Positions 1 to 7,744 of a stretch of 64,000 nt of DNA are shown piece by piece. Below the pieces are notes generated by a model. The model searched no databases. It was not told the DNA's origin and saw only the letters and a list, made by a program, of their open reading frames with translations. The first letter of the stretch is position 1; each line of letters begins with the position of its first letter. Source of the stretch: Litorivivens sp041624475 (GTDB taxonomy: Bacteria; Pseudomonadota; Gammaproteobacteria; Pseudomonadales; Spongiibacteraceae); the NCBI RefSeq assembly GCF_041624475.1, contig NZ_JBFJUX010000016.1:1-64000 (forward strand), in the 5' to 3' direction. A program made the translations under genes and the position numbers.

Positions 1-74
1 GTCCCGCGCAGACCTACCGCGAAGTGGAAATGGTGCAGGGCTTGTCTCGCACCAAAGTTAAAGTACGAATTTAA
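1..74 (+). CDS. C-terminal end of an unidentified gene, probably Tad/Flp pilus locus (partial)
   Basis: An open frame enters from the left edge (first full codon at 3) and stops with TAA at 72-74. The visible tail ends in REVEMVQGLSRTKVKVRI. Because tadB and tadC follow, this is probably a Tad secretion component. The tail vaguely recalls the C-terminus of RcpC/CpaB proteins, but 24 residues are too few to decide, and TadA/CpaF is the usual neighbour of tadB. Gene identity is inference from context only. Confidence 0.45.
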   Translation, partial: PAQTYREVEMVQGLSRTKVKVRI

Positions 75-113
75 GATTACATACAATAACGGCCACGTTA
101 CAGGAGAGCCGAC

Positions 114-170
114 ATGCAACTTGCTGCCAGGAAAGATGGAGCAAAAATACAAGGAGGTTCGGAATGTTAG
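114..170 (+). CDS. Possible 18-residue leader peptide overlapping the tadB start
   Basis: ATG at 114 is preceded by a good Shine-Dalgarno sequence (GGAGAG, about 5 bases upstream) and opens an 18-codon frame, MQLAARKDGAKIQGGSEC, that stops at 168-170. The stop overlaps the tadB start at 164, so translation of the two could be coupled. The tadB Shine-Dalgarno (AAGGAGG, around 151-157) lies inside this frame. It may be a chance frame; no family is recognised. Confidence 0.25.
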   Translation: MQLAARKDGAKIQGGSEC

Positions 171-1042
171 ACATTGCACTCCTTGCAGGCTGTGCGATTC
201 TTGTATGCGCAGGAATTCTTTTGCTGAGGGGTGGGCAGCAGAAAGAAGCGTCTGAGGCGCCCCTGCAGATTGTGGAATCAGAGGTGCCTGAATATCGTGT
301 GTCCTCGCTCAGGCAGTCTCTGCAAACACTGAACTGGCGCGTCGAGCCCTTGTTGCTGCTTGGTATACTCGGCGGGTCAAGCCTCTGCGTCGTCTTGGTG
401 TTTCTGGAATTCTTCCCGGAGTCTTACCACCTTGCGTCGTTAGCCGGGTTGGCTGCTTTGGTTATGACCTATTTTCTGATAAATGATGTCAGCCGCATGA
501 TCCGGCACAAGTTTGAAGAAAAGCTTGTTGATGCGTTGGATCTTATTCACGCCGCGGTGGCCGGTGGTGTTTCTCCCCAGCGTGCTTTGCTGGTAGCTGC
601 TAACGCCAGTAAGGGGGCTATTGCACGGGAATTGCGTGAAGTCGCGTCACGTCTGGATTATGGCCTGCCTATTGACCGGGCCGTCGAAAGGATGCAGTAC
701 CGCTACAATTCTGACGGTGTCAGGCTATTCAAGCAGGCATTACTTGCGAAATGGCAGTCAGGCACCGGATTTGCCCCACTTTTACAGTCTTTAAGTACGC
801 TGCTGCGGGAGCGGACCAAGCTCAGAATCCAGATTGCCGCGCAGCTTTCTGGTTCGCGTTATGCGGCGATTTTTACGGGCGCTTTACCATATCTTCTAGT
901 ACCCCTTTTCCTCTGGAAGCAGCCCGAGTGGTTCGAGCCACTTAAAGCAAGTGAGCATGGTCCAATGTATCTGCTTGCGGCGGTAGTTTCCCAGGTGCTG
1001 GGCTACCTTTGGCTGCGTCGTCTATTAAGGGTTGAGTTATGA
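164..1042 (+). CDS. tadB: Tad pilus/type II secretion inner-membrane platform protein TadB
   Basis: 292 residues of the T2SSF (GspF-like) family. TadB and TadC form the inner-membrane platform on which the TadA ATPase drives Flp pilus assembly. Visible: an N-terminal membrane segment (about 2-20), two membrane helices (about 62-82 and 88-106), a cytoplasmic helical T2SSF stretch rich in Arg/Leu (about 115-230), then two C-terminal helices (about 234-252 and 270-287). The start is fixed by AAGGAGG 6-7 bases upstream. The stop overlaps the tadC start by four bases (ATGA), so the pair is translationally coupled. Confidence 0.85.
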   Translation: MLDIALLAGCAILVCAGILLLRGGQQKEASEAPLQIVESEVPEYRVSSLRQSLQTLNWRVEPLLLLGILGGSSLCVVLVFLEFFPESYHLASLAGLAALVMTYFLINDVSRMIRHKFEEKLVDALDLIHAAVAGGVSPQRALLVAANASKGAIARELREVASRLDYGLPIDRAVERMQYRYNSDGVRLFKQALLAKWQSGTGFAPLLQSLSTLLRERTKLRIQIAAQLSGSRYAAIFTGALPYLLVPLFLWKQPEWFEPLKASEHGPMYLLAAVVSQVLGYLWLRRLLRVEL

Positions 1043-1884
1043 ACGATTGGTGGTTTGATTTCATACTGGTTGGCCTTCTGGTAGCAATGGGCATCCTTGC
1101 CCTGGTGCTGCGAAGGTCTGACGCCCGTGCTAATGCCAGTGAGGATTTTTCTTCGAAGCTGGATTCGCTGCCGGCCCGCTCTAATCGCTGGAGCCTATAT
1201 CCGAAGAACCTTGTTCGTCAGTGTGGTTTTTCAATAGAAAAGACCCGTTGGGTGTACTGGCCTTTAAAGGCGGGTATCGCGTTGCTCATTCCCATGGTTG
1301 CATTAGAAGCAACTAACGGAATGATCTCGATGATGTGGTTGTGTGGCCTTTCGCTGGCTTCCTTTCTTCTGGTGGATGCTTACTTGTTACTTCGCCGCAA
1401 ACGCCGGCAGTCCCAAATCTCAGCGACCCTAAGTTTTTTTGTAAGCCTCCTAGTCGTTTATTTGCGATCAGGCCAAGGCCTGCGGTATGCCTTTGACAGT
1501 GCTGCCCGGTATGGTCTAGCTCAGGGCAATCCGCTTGCCAAGGAAGTTTCGCTGCTATTACAGGAGATTGCGGCAGGCCGCGAGCGTGATGAGGCCTTTA
1601 CCTGTCTGGCAGAGCGAACTGGGGTAGACGATCTTCAAAAAATCGCAGCGGTAATGTCGGTGGGATTCAGTGTCGGCTCTCCTGTAGCTCAAACGCTTGA
1701 AGCGCAGGCCGATCTGCTATTGTCCAAGCAGCGTCAGCGTGGCGCACAAATCGCTAACCGAAAGACGATGGAAGCGATGCTACCGATGATTATGGTATGC
1801 TTTCCTATGTTTCTGGTACTGGTTTTTTACCCGGCGGGTGCGCAGATTTATGAGGTTCTTAACTTGTTAAAAGAACTCTTTTAA
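1039..1884 (+). CDS. tadC: Tad pilus/type II secretion inner-membrane platform protein TadC
   Basis: 281 residues, second T2SSF-family subunit of the Tad platform. Visible: N-terminal helix (WWFDFILVGLLVAMGILALV), a central membrane pair (about 75-120), the T2SSF helical region including an SGQGLRYAFDSAARYG segment typical of TadC, and a C-terminal hydrophobic helix (about 245-270). It starts within the last codon of tadB (ATGA overlap), which with the shared family shows a tadBC pair. The usual tadD/tadE/tadF/tadG genes do not follow; a pilin-like protein does. Confidence 0.85.
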   Translation: MNDWWFDFILVGLLVAMGILALVLRRSDARANASEDFSSKLDSLPARSNRWSLYPKNLVRQCGFSIEKTRWVYWPLKAGIALLIPMVALEATNGMISMMWLCGLSLASFLLVDAYLLLRRKRRQSQISATLSFFVSLLVVYLRSGQGLRYAFDSAARYGLAQGNPLAKEVSLLLQEIAAGRERDEAFTCLAERTGVDDLQKIAAVMSVGFSVGSPVAQTLEAQADLLLSKQRQRGAQIANRKTMEAMLPMIMVCFPMFLVLVFYPAGAQIYEVLNLLKELF

Positions 1885-1928
1885 CCAGATGAGTTTGCTG
1901 GAAAGCAATCATAACGGGGTCAATATAT

Positions 1929-3221
1929 ATGCGTGGTGTTTCGTTCTGCTCGGTAGATAGCCGACCACAGCGCCAGCGTGGATTTATTATAACTGTTGAG
2001 CTGATTCTGATAACAACCGTGCTGATCATCGGTACTCTGGTCGGTGTTGTTGCGATTCGTGATGCCCTCGTCAAACACTACGCCCAAAAGCAATCCAGAG
2101 AGGTGTACGTTAGTGATGCTAACGGGAGTGTGCTGGGTAAAGCGCTGGACTTTGATGAGCACGATGCTCCAAGAATTCCCTACATCGATCGAACCGCACC
2201 GGCGGGCAGTGACGGCGTTCAAAGAAATTTCCGGGCACTGATCGGTGTGCGCGATGACCGGTTTACCAGCCGCGAGCCGGTTTACTATCCAACAGCAAAC
2301 TGCACAGGCACTCCCTGTATAAAATCCTCCAGCAATGAATTGTCGGACAGCTATGATATTGCAGGAGATGGCGCCGCTGGCGCGGTTAGTTATCTCAGTG
2401 CGCTGCAGGCAGGTCCGAATTACGCTATCGGTAACTCAGGGACAGACCTCAAGGGGTTCCTCTTTAGGGAGACTTCGGCAGCCTGCCCCTATACTCCCGA
2501 GATGGTCGGGTCGCGCTACGTATCGCAGAAGGTGGTGCCGGGTTTGCCGTGTGAAACGGTTGCGCCAGCCCGTGGTACCGCTGGGACAAGCGGCGGTGGC
2601 CAAACCGGTGCGTCGGGCCCAGACATAACAGATGCCTATACCGATTGTATTGTAGGAACGGATATTACCGGCGCGATTATCCCGTGCAGCTGTCCCTCTG
2701 GCTATAGTTCCCAGGGAGATGTAATAAGCGCGATTGATGCGGAAATCCAGAATTCTGTAAATGTGGGTATCGATGCAACACGAGGCTATGTAAAAAATCT
2801 GGTAGCCTTGGAAATCGGTACAATATGCTGTCAGGATGGCTATTCTCTGGCACCTTCCAATCTTGCCGATACGGTGGCTTTCGCTATTCTTGTTCCCAGT
2901 ATTGAACTTGCCATGGGAAGCGTCGGGGGTGTAGACAGAAAAGTCCAGCAGACAATCGAATCGGTGGATGCTGTATTGTTTAACGAACCCACCCTGCAAT
3001 GTGTCCGGGATGGCGGTTCTGGTACAACGGACCCCATTGCTCCGGTCATTGACGCATCGGTTGAACGGACCTTAGAGCTGCGTCTGGCAGAGCCAGTGCC
3101 TTCGGCCAACGATGTGTCACAGAATGCGCTGGCGCCTTTTGCCGCGCCTTTTCAGGTGAATTTACCGGAAAATGTCGCAAGCGAAGATTGGGTCTATATT
3201 CCACCGGATGGCGAGGGCTAA
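1929..3221 (+). CDS. Large protein with prepilin-like N-terminus, function unknown
   Basis: 430 residues. After a short basic leader (QRQRGF) comes a 20-residue hydrophobic stretch with an early Glu (IITVELILITTVLIIG), like the class III signal peptide cleaved by prepilin peptidase in Flp pilins and TadE/F minor pilins. The Glu is at +6 if cleavage follows the Gly, one off the Flp pattern. The rest is a polar, exported-looking domain with several Cys pairs (NCTGTPC, DCIVG, CSCPSG, ICCQDG) and a Gly/Thr-rich linker near 215-235. It follows tadC by 44 bases, so it is probably in the same operon and could be a tip or minor-pilin subunit. No family was recognised. Confidence 0.7.
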   Translation: MRGVSFCSVDSRPQRQRGFIITVELILITTVLIIGTLVGVVAIRDALVKHYAQKQSREVYVSDANGSVLGKALDFDEHDAPRIPYIDRTAPAGSDGVQRNFRALIGVRDDRFTSREPVYYPTANCTGTPCIKSSSNELSDSYDIAGDGAAGAVSYLSALQAGPNYAIGNSGTDLKGFLFRETSAACPYTPEMVGSRYVSQKVVPGLPCETVAPARGTAGTSGGGQTGASGPDITDAYTDCIVGTDITGAIIPCSCPSGYSSQGDVISAIDAEIQNSVNVGIDATRGYVKNLVALEIGTICCQDGYSLAPSNLADTVAFAILVPSIELAMGSVGGVDRKVQQTIESVDAVLFNEPTLQCVRDGGSGTTDPIAPVIDASVERTLELRLAEPVPSANDVSQNALAPFAAPFQVNLPENVASEDWVYIPPDGEG

Positions 3222-3243
3222 AGTCACCCGGTAGCGCAGAACG

Positions 3244-4107
3244 TCAGGTCGCGAGTTCAGGAATTACATCGGCAAAGCGTTCGATCATGGGAATGAACTG
3301 GTCCGGTTTGTCCCACATGTCCATGGACACTCCGATATTGCAGCGGTCAAACCCCAGATCGCGGTAGCGCTTGAGCTTGTCGGGGGTGGGCGAGTCCATC
3401 ACCTGCAGGGTAATTTCCACGCTGTTCGGATCGCGCCCATTTTCCTCAACCATCTGCTTGAACTCGCTCACGGCGGTTTCGATATTGGGCAGGGCCACAT
3501 CCACTGGGAACCAGCCGTCAGCCCACTTGGCCGCGTGCTTGACCCCAAGCGGGCCCATTGCCCCGAAAATGATTTTGGGGCCGCCGGCTTGAACCGGCTT
3601 GGGTGCGCTCCATACCGGCTCAAATTTCACGTACTCGCCTTGGTAGCTGGCTTCGTCCTCGGTCCATAGTTCACGCATGGCCTCGACGGTTTCCCGCATT
3701 ACCGTGTAGCGTTTATTCCAGGGATGAGGGTTCACGTTGACGAATTCCTCCTGATTCCAGCCTACCCCGGTTCCAATGATGACCCGCCCATTGGATAGGT
3801 GATCCAGCGTGGCGATGGTCTTGGCTTGAGAGAACACGTCGCGTTCCATGAGCAGGGCAATACCGGTACCGATCTTCAGTTTACTGGTCACCGCGGCGGC
3901 GGCCATTAAAGACACATAGGGGTCCATCATCTGGCGATAGGGAGCCGGCATGTCACCGCCCGCTGGATAGGGCGTTTTCCGGGAGCAGGGGATGTGGCTG
4001 TGCTCGCCGTACCAGAGCGAGTCGTAACCCAGCTCCTCAAGGCGTTTTGCTAGGGTGATAGGGTCCGGGTCGTGAGCCGTGTTCATGGAACTGAAACCGA
4101 GATGCAT
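3244..4107 (-). CDS. LLM-class flavin (probably F420-dependent) oxidoreductase
   Basis: 287 residues of the luciferase-like monooxygenase superfamily, resembling the TIGR03619 group of putative F420-dependent oxidoreductases. Visible: the N-terminal AKRLEELGYDSLWYGEHSHI segment, the SKLKIGTGIALL strand, the NGRVIIGTGVGWNQEEF phosphate/flavin-binding segment, and a C-terminal GGPKIIFGAMGP motif. AGGAC about 7 bases upstream supports the start. It is transcribed toward the Tad locus, stopping 22 bases after it, and is not functionally linked to it. The substrate is unknown, and the F420 assignment follows the family name only. Confidence 0.85.
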   Translation of the reverse strand: MHLGFSSMNTAHDPDPITLAKRLEELGYDSLWYGEHSHIPCSRKTPYPAGGDMPAPYRQMMDPYVSLMAAAAVTSKLKIGTGIALLMERDVFSQAKTIATLDHLSNGRVIIGTGVGWNQEEFVNVNPHPWNKRYTVMRETVEAMRELWTEDEASYQGEYVKFEPVWSAPKPVQAGGPKIIFGAMGPLGVKHAAKWADGWFPVDVALPNIETAVSEFKQMVEENGRDPNSVEITLQVMDSPTPDKLKRYRDLGFDRCNIGVSMDMWDKPDQFIPMIERFADVIPELAT

Positions 4108-4314
4108 GAGCGTGTCCTGTTATCGTCAAAACATTTCATTTGGAATGTAATATAGCCTGCTGCGCCAGCGGGCGTCAAAAGCCTGTCCAGCATCGCAGCC
4201 GCGGTCGCTCCAGGCTACACCCAAATGGCTTAGCTGAAGGGCAATTTCGTTAAGCTCGCTGCCGGGTGGCGTGAGTAGTATACTGAGGGGTACCCCGTTT
4301 TACCGGATTGAACC

Positions 4315-5352
4315 ATGCGTCGACTTTTGGTTCTACTACCTCTACTTTTCTGCGTGGCTTGTGCCACGGGACCTGCTTCGTTGCCTGCCCCTGCCTTAGA
4401 GGCCGACCAATTGCTGGCCCGTCGAACCATTGGCCTAGACCCGCGCCCCTACCGCGACGAAGAGTTCTGGCTGAACCCCGATATGGTGATGCGTCACTTT
4501 GTCGACTTCAGCACTCGCGACGCCGACAGCGAAGATACCGCATTGGCGTTGATACGCTCTCTGCGCGAGGAATGGCCTTTGCTGAAGTATCGACGCGATG
4601 CCAACTACTCAGCTGCTGTGGCCTTTCACCAGGAACAGGCCAATTGTCTGAGTTACAGCGCGATGGTGGTCAGTCTGATGCGGCACGCGGGTGTCCAAGC
4701 CAGATTCCAACGCGTTGAGGCTGCTCCGGAGTGGGACCTCGAGGGTAGCTCGGTTGTCGCTTCGCTGCATATAAACGCTATCATCTTTCAAGAGGGCAAG
4801 CAGCTTGAAGTGGACTGGTTGCCACGGCGAAACCCTTCGGATTACGAGCGCCGCTTTGTGTTGAGCGACGACGAAGCTCTGGCAGAATGGCATAACAACC
4901 TCGGTGCCGAAGCCCTGTTAAATAATGATCTGCCGCTGGCTTTTGCGGAACTAAGTCGTGCTTTGAGGCTATCACCCAAAGCCGCACACATCTGGGTGAA
5001 TCTGGGCGTGCTGTACCGCCGCGTTGGGCTGGACGAGCATGCGGAGGCGTCCTGGCTAATTGCCATTGAGTACAATCAAAGGCAGTTGCAGGCACTCAGC
5101 AATTTGCAGCGGCTCTATTTGGCTCAGGGTAGGGCGCAGCTCGCAGATGAGCTGAGCGCTGTGATTGCTTACTACCGTCAAAAGAATCCCTACTATTTCT
5201 ACTTTTTGGCACGACAGGCTGAGAAAGAAAATCATCTTGAGGAAGCCCTGCGCCACATAAAGCGGGCTCGTCGAATGCACAGCGACGACCGCTTCGATCG
5301 CTTGCACGTTCGCCTGCGAGAGCGAGTTATGGAAGCGCGCGAATCCTCTTGA
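4315..5352 (+). CDS. Lipoprotein with transglutaminase-like core and TPR repeats
   Basis: 345 residues. A hydrophobic signal ends in CVAC, a near-lipobox (Cys instead of Leu/Val at -3), so it is probably a lipoprotein. Residues about 90-180 hold a transglutaminase-like arrangement: Cys in QANCLSYSAMVVSLMRHAGV, His in ASLHINAI and Asp in EVDWLPR. Residues about 190-340 contain tetratricopeptide repeats (HNNLGAEALLNNDLPLAF, AAHIWVNLGVLYRRVGL and others). Such proteins are usually periplasmic and of unknown role. It converges with the sigma-54 regulator gene, the two stops being directly adjacent. Confidence 0.75.
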   Translation: MRRLLVLLPLLFCVACATGPASLPAPALEADQLLARRTIGLDPRPYRDEEFWLNPDMVMRHFVDFSTRDADSEDTALALIRSLREEWPLLKYRRDANYSAAVAFHQEQANCLSYSAMVVSLMRHAGVQARFQRVEAAPEWDLEGSSVVASLHINAIIFQEGKQLEVDWLPRRNPSDYERRFVLSDDEALAEWHNNLGAEALLNNDLPLAFAELSRALRLSPKAAHIWVNLGVLYRRVGLDEHAEASWLIAIEYNQRQLQALSNLQRLYLAQGRAQLADELSAVIAYYRQKNPYYFYFLARQAEKENHLEEALRHIKRARRMHSDDRFDRLHVRLRERVMEARESS

Positions 5353-6792
5353 TCAGTTCCAGCCCTTGAGTTTGCGATAGATGGTTGATGCGCTGACGCC
5401 AAGGCAAGCCGCCGCCAGTGGAATATTGCCATCACATTGTTCAATAGCCTGCTCGATAGCTTCTTTTTCTACCTGCCAAAGAGGTCTTATGCCCTGAGTT
5501 CCGTTCGGTACTGGGGGCGCACTCGCTGCCGTCGTCGCAGCGGCCGTTGAGATCTGGGCGGGAGTCGAAGCGGAAGGGGGCTGAGGACGGCTTTCACCAA
5601 AAACCGGCAACATATCCGCCGTTACTTCTGTGCCTTCGTTGATGACTACCGCGTTCTCGATAACATTTTGCATTTCCCGGATGTTACCGGGCCAGTCATA
5701 GTGTGTGATTTTTTTGATCGCGTCAGCAGCAAAACCGGTGAACTGTTTGTTGTTCGCTTTAGATTTGTCCTGAAGAAAATGATTGGCGAGCAAAAGAATG
5801 TCGTCGCCGCGATCACGCAGCGGCGGCAGCGAGACAGGAATAACGTTCAAACGATAGTAGAGGTCTTCTCGAAAACGTCCTTCTCCGACCTCTCTGGCGG
5901 GATCCCGGTTTGTAGCACAAACTATGCGGACATCGGCGGTCATGGCCTTCTGGCCACCAACGCGGCTGAAGGTACCGGTTTGCAAAAAACGCAATAGTTT
6001 GGCTTGCAGGTTCAAGTCCATCTCGCAGATTTCGTCGAGAAACAGTGTGCCGCCATCGGCCTGTTCAGCAGCACCCTTGCGCTGATTGACGGCACCGCTG
6101 AAGGAACCTTTCTCGTGGCCAAAGATCTCGGATTCGAACAGCTCGGCCGGTATCGCTGCGCAGTTGATTGCGATGAAGGGGCCTGAGCGTCGGGCGCTGG
6201 CGTTATGCAGTGACTGTGCGCAGACTTCCTTGCCGGTTCCACTCTCGCCCGTAACAAAAACACTGGCCTTGCTCTTGGCCGCGCTGTCCAGAAGCCTGAA
6301 CACGGTGGACATAGACAGAGATTGGCCAACAAAATACTGTGCTACCGAATGGTCGCCGACATCTGGGGGCGCTACAGATGTGACGGCGGCAGCTGGCGCA
6401 GCGATTTCATCTTGTTTCTGGTCCAGTGCGCTTTTCACCGCCGACAACAAACGGTCTTTCGGAAAGGGTTTTTCGATAAAGTCAAAACCACCCAGACGCA
6501 TGGCGTCAACGGCGGTATCAATTGTACTGTTTGCCGTAACGATGACCACGTTGGCTGGCGAGGGCTGTCGGTTTACAAACTCAAGCACTTCGAGCCCTGT
6601 AATATCCGGCAGGCAAACGTCCTGTACAATCACAGCCGGCATGCGGTTTTTAATGGCAACGAGTGCCGAGTGTCCATCAAGGAAATGCTCTGTTTTATAG
6701 CCCGCTTGTTCCAAATAGCCGCAGTACAGCGCACCGCTGGACTCACTGTCTTCTACAACATATACCAGTGGTTTGATTTCTGAATCGGTCAT
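5353..6792 (-). CDS. LuxO/SypG-like sigma-54-dependent response regulator
   Basis: 479 residues, three domains. Receiver (1-125): acidic pair E14-D15, phospho-acceptor D58, T86, K108. AAA+ sigma-54 activator (about 150-385): Walker A GESGTGKE at 182-189, Walker B GGTLFLDE, arginine finger region FREDLYYRL; the sigma-54 contact loop is GSFSGA (229-234) instead of GAFTGA. Fis-type HTH at the C-terminus (NIPLAAACLGVSASTIYRK), very like the end of Vibrio LuxO. It overlaps the upstream REC-Hpt gene by four bases (ATGA). Proposed role: the phosphorylated protein binds the TTGCA-WWW-TGCRA sites in this window and activates the sigma-54 promoters of the kinase, EAL and polysaccharide operons. DNA binding to these sites is inferred from the LuxO consensus. 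A SypG-like rather than strict LuxO orthologue is equally possible. Confidence 0.9.
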   Translation of the reverse strand: MTDSEIKPLVYVVEDSESSGALYCGYLEQAGYKTEHFLDGHSALVAIKNRMPAVIVQDVCLPDITGLEVLEFVNRQPSPANVVIVTANSTIDTAVDAMRLGGFDFIEKPFPKDRLLSAVKSALDQKQDEIAAPAAAVTSVAPPDVGDHSVAQYFVGQSLSMSTVFRLLDSAAKSKASVFVTGESGTGKEVCAQSLHNASARRSGPFIAINCAAIPAELFESEIFGHEKGSFSGAVNQRKGAAEQADGGTLFLDEICEMDLNLQAKLLRFLQTGTFSRVGGQKAMTADVRIVCATNRDPAREVGEGRFREDLYYRLNVIPVSLPPLRDRGDDILLLANHFLQDKSKANNKQFTGFAADAIKKITHYDWPGNIREMQNVIENAVVINEGTEVTADMLPVFGESRPQPPSASTPAQISTAAATTAASAPPVPNGTQGIRPLWQVEKEAIEQAIEQCDGNIPLAAACLGVSASTIYRKLKGWN

Positions 6793-7502
6793 TCACTTGC
6801 CTCCGTGGCCAAGATTTGTCTTACGCCGTCTGCTGTACTTTGGCACAGAGCGAGGAGGCGCTGAGCTGCAGAGGTGGCATTTTCGGTTGTCAGGTCTGTG
6901 TTTTCGTTGAGCTCGCGCGCTACCTCGGCCAGTTCTAACGCTCCGTAGAGTGTTGCAGAGTTCTTGAGGATATGGCTCGCCGCGAGGGTCTCGGCGACAA
7001 GGTCGTCGGCCTCATCAAGCCGGGTTGATAAGTCGGACAATTCTTTCTCAAATAACGCCAGAAGCCGCCTAGCAGTCTCGTGCCCAAGATCGTCGGTGAG
7101 TGTGTCGATGGTTTGCTTGTCCAAAACAGCTGAGTTGCTCTTCAGGACGCCTTGCAGTTTTTTCAAAGACACGGGTTTCTCTATCAACTGGTTGATACCC
7201 GCCGCGAGAATCTTGCTTTTCTCACGGATGTCACTTTCACCGGTAATCGAAATTAGATAGGTGTCGGAATTGATTGTCTGGTTTTGCCGCAGGTATTGCG
7301 CGACTTCGCTGCCACGTTTTCCGGGGAGATGCTCATCGAGCAGAATAAGGTCATAGACTGCCTCGCAGGCCAGAGCCAAGGCTTTGTCGCCATTCTCTGC
7401 TGTTGTAACGTGATACCCAAGTTTTTCCAGCATGGCTTTGGTGGCAAATAAACTGGGCAGGCTATCGTCTGCGAGCAGGAGCTTTTCGCTTGTCATTCCC
7501 AT
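6789..7502 (-). CDS. Receiver-Hpt phosphotransfer protein, upstream partner of the LuxO-like regulator
   Basis: 237 residues from ATG 7502. Receiver domain (about 5-125) with D12-D13, phospho-acceptor D56 (DLILLDEHLPG) and a conserved K (LIEKPVS). C-terminal Hpt domain (about 140-235) with the phospho-His in SHILKNSATLYGA. In Vibrio a free Hpt protein, LuxU, passes phosphate to LuxO; here a receiver is fused to the Hpt, so it could accept phosphate from a hybrid kinase and hand it on. The frame can be read back to a GTG at 7559, but that would leave almost no leader after the sigma-54 promoter at 7571-7586 (expected transcript start near 7560). ATG 7502 or 7496 is therefore preferred. Confidence 0.85.
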   Translation of the reverse strand: MGMTSEKLLLADDSLPSLFATKAMLEKLGYHVTTAENGDKALALACEAVYDLILLDEHLPGKRGSEVAQYLRQNQTINSDTYLISITGESDIREKSKILAAGINQLIEKPVSLKKLQGVLKSNSAVLDKQTIDTLTDDLGHETARRLLALFEKELSDLSTRLDEADDLVAETLAASHILKNSATLYGALELAEVARELNENTDLTTENATSAAQRLLALCQSTADGVRQILATEASE

Positions 7503-7570
7503 TGCGTCCCGTAGTGTAGTAAAACTGTTCGTGGCGAAAGCTCGATCCTCGCTTACCACCTAAACAAAAC

Positions 7571-7586
7571 TGCAAATTACGAACCA
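7571..7586 (-). promoter_or_regulatory. Sigma-54 promoter of the REC-Hpt/LuxO-like operon
   Basis: On the minus strand TGGTTCGTAATTTGCA has GG and GC exactly 10 bases apart and a TTGCA -12 element, matching TGGCACG-N4-TTGCW except at two positions. Expected start near 7560, about 58 bases before the ATG at 7502. A perfect LuxO-type site lies about 106 bp upstream (7691-7703), so the regulator probably controls its own operon. Confidence 0.7.
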
Positions 7587-7690
7587 TTTCGCCTTGTTTT
7601 TGAAAAAACCAGTTAAATCAGCTGGTTGTGTTCACAGACGAGTCGCTAAGCAGCTATATTGAGGCTGTACGACTAAGTTTATATGGAGAT

Positions 7691-7703
7691 TTGCAAATTG
7701 CAA
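7691..7703. promoter_or_regulatory. LuxO-type operator TTGCAAATTGCAA (perfect)
   Basis: Palindromic TTGCA-AAT-TGCAA, extended to a 15-bp palindrome by flanking T/A. It lies between the divergent REC-Hpt/LuxO-like operon and the hybrid-kinase gene, about 106 bp upstream of the minus-strand sigma-54 promoter. A further half-site cluster (AATGCAATGCAAA) follows at about 7709-7721. This is the sequence known for Vibrio LuxO binding. Confidence 0.7.
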
Positions 7704-7744
7704 ACCACAATGCAATGCAAACTGATCATCAGGGAGCTGATCTG

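Noticed and set aside
7628..7744. GTG start at 7628 for the hybrid kinase, adding 39 residues
   Set aside because: No ribosome site, and the extension would contain the perfect operator; ATG 7745 has GGGAG at good spacing.
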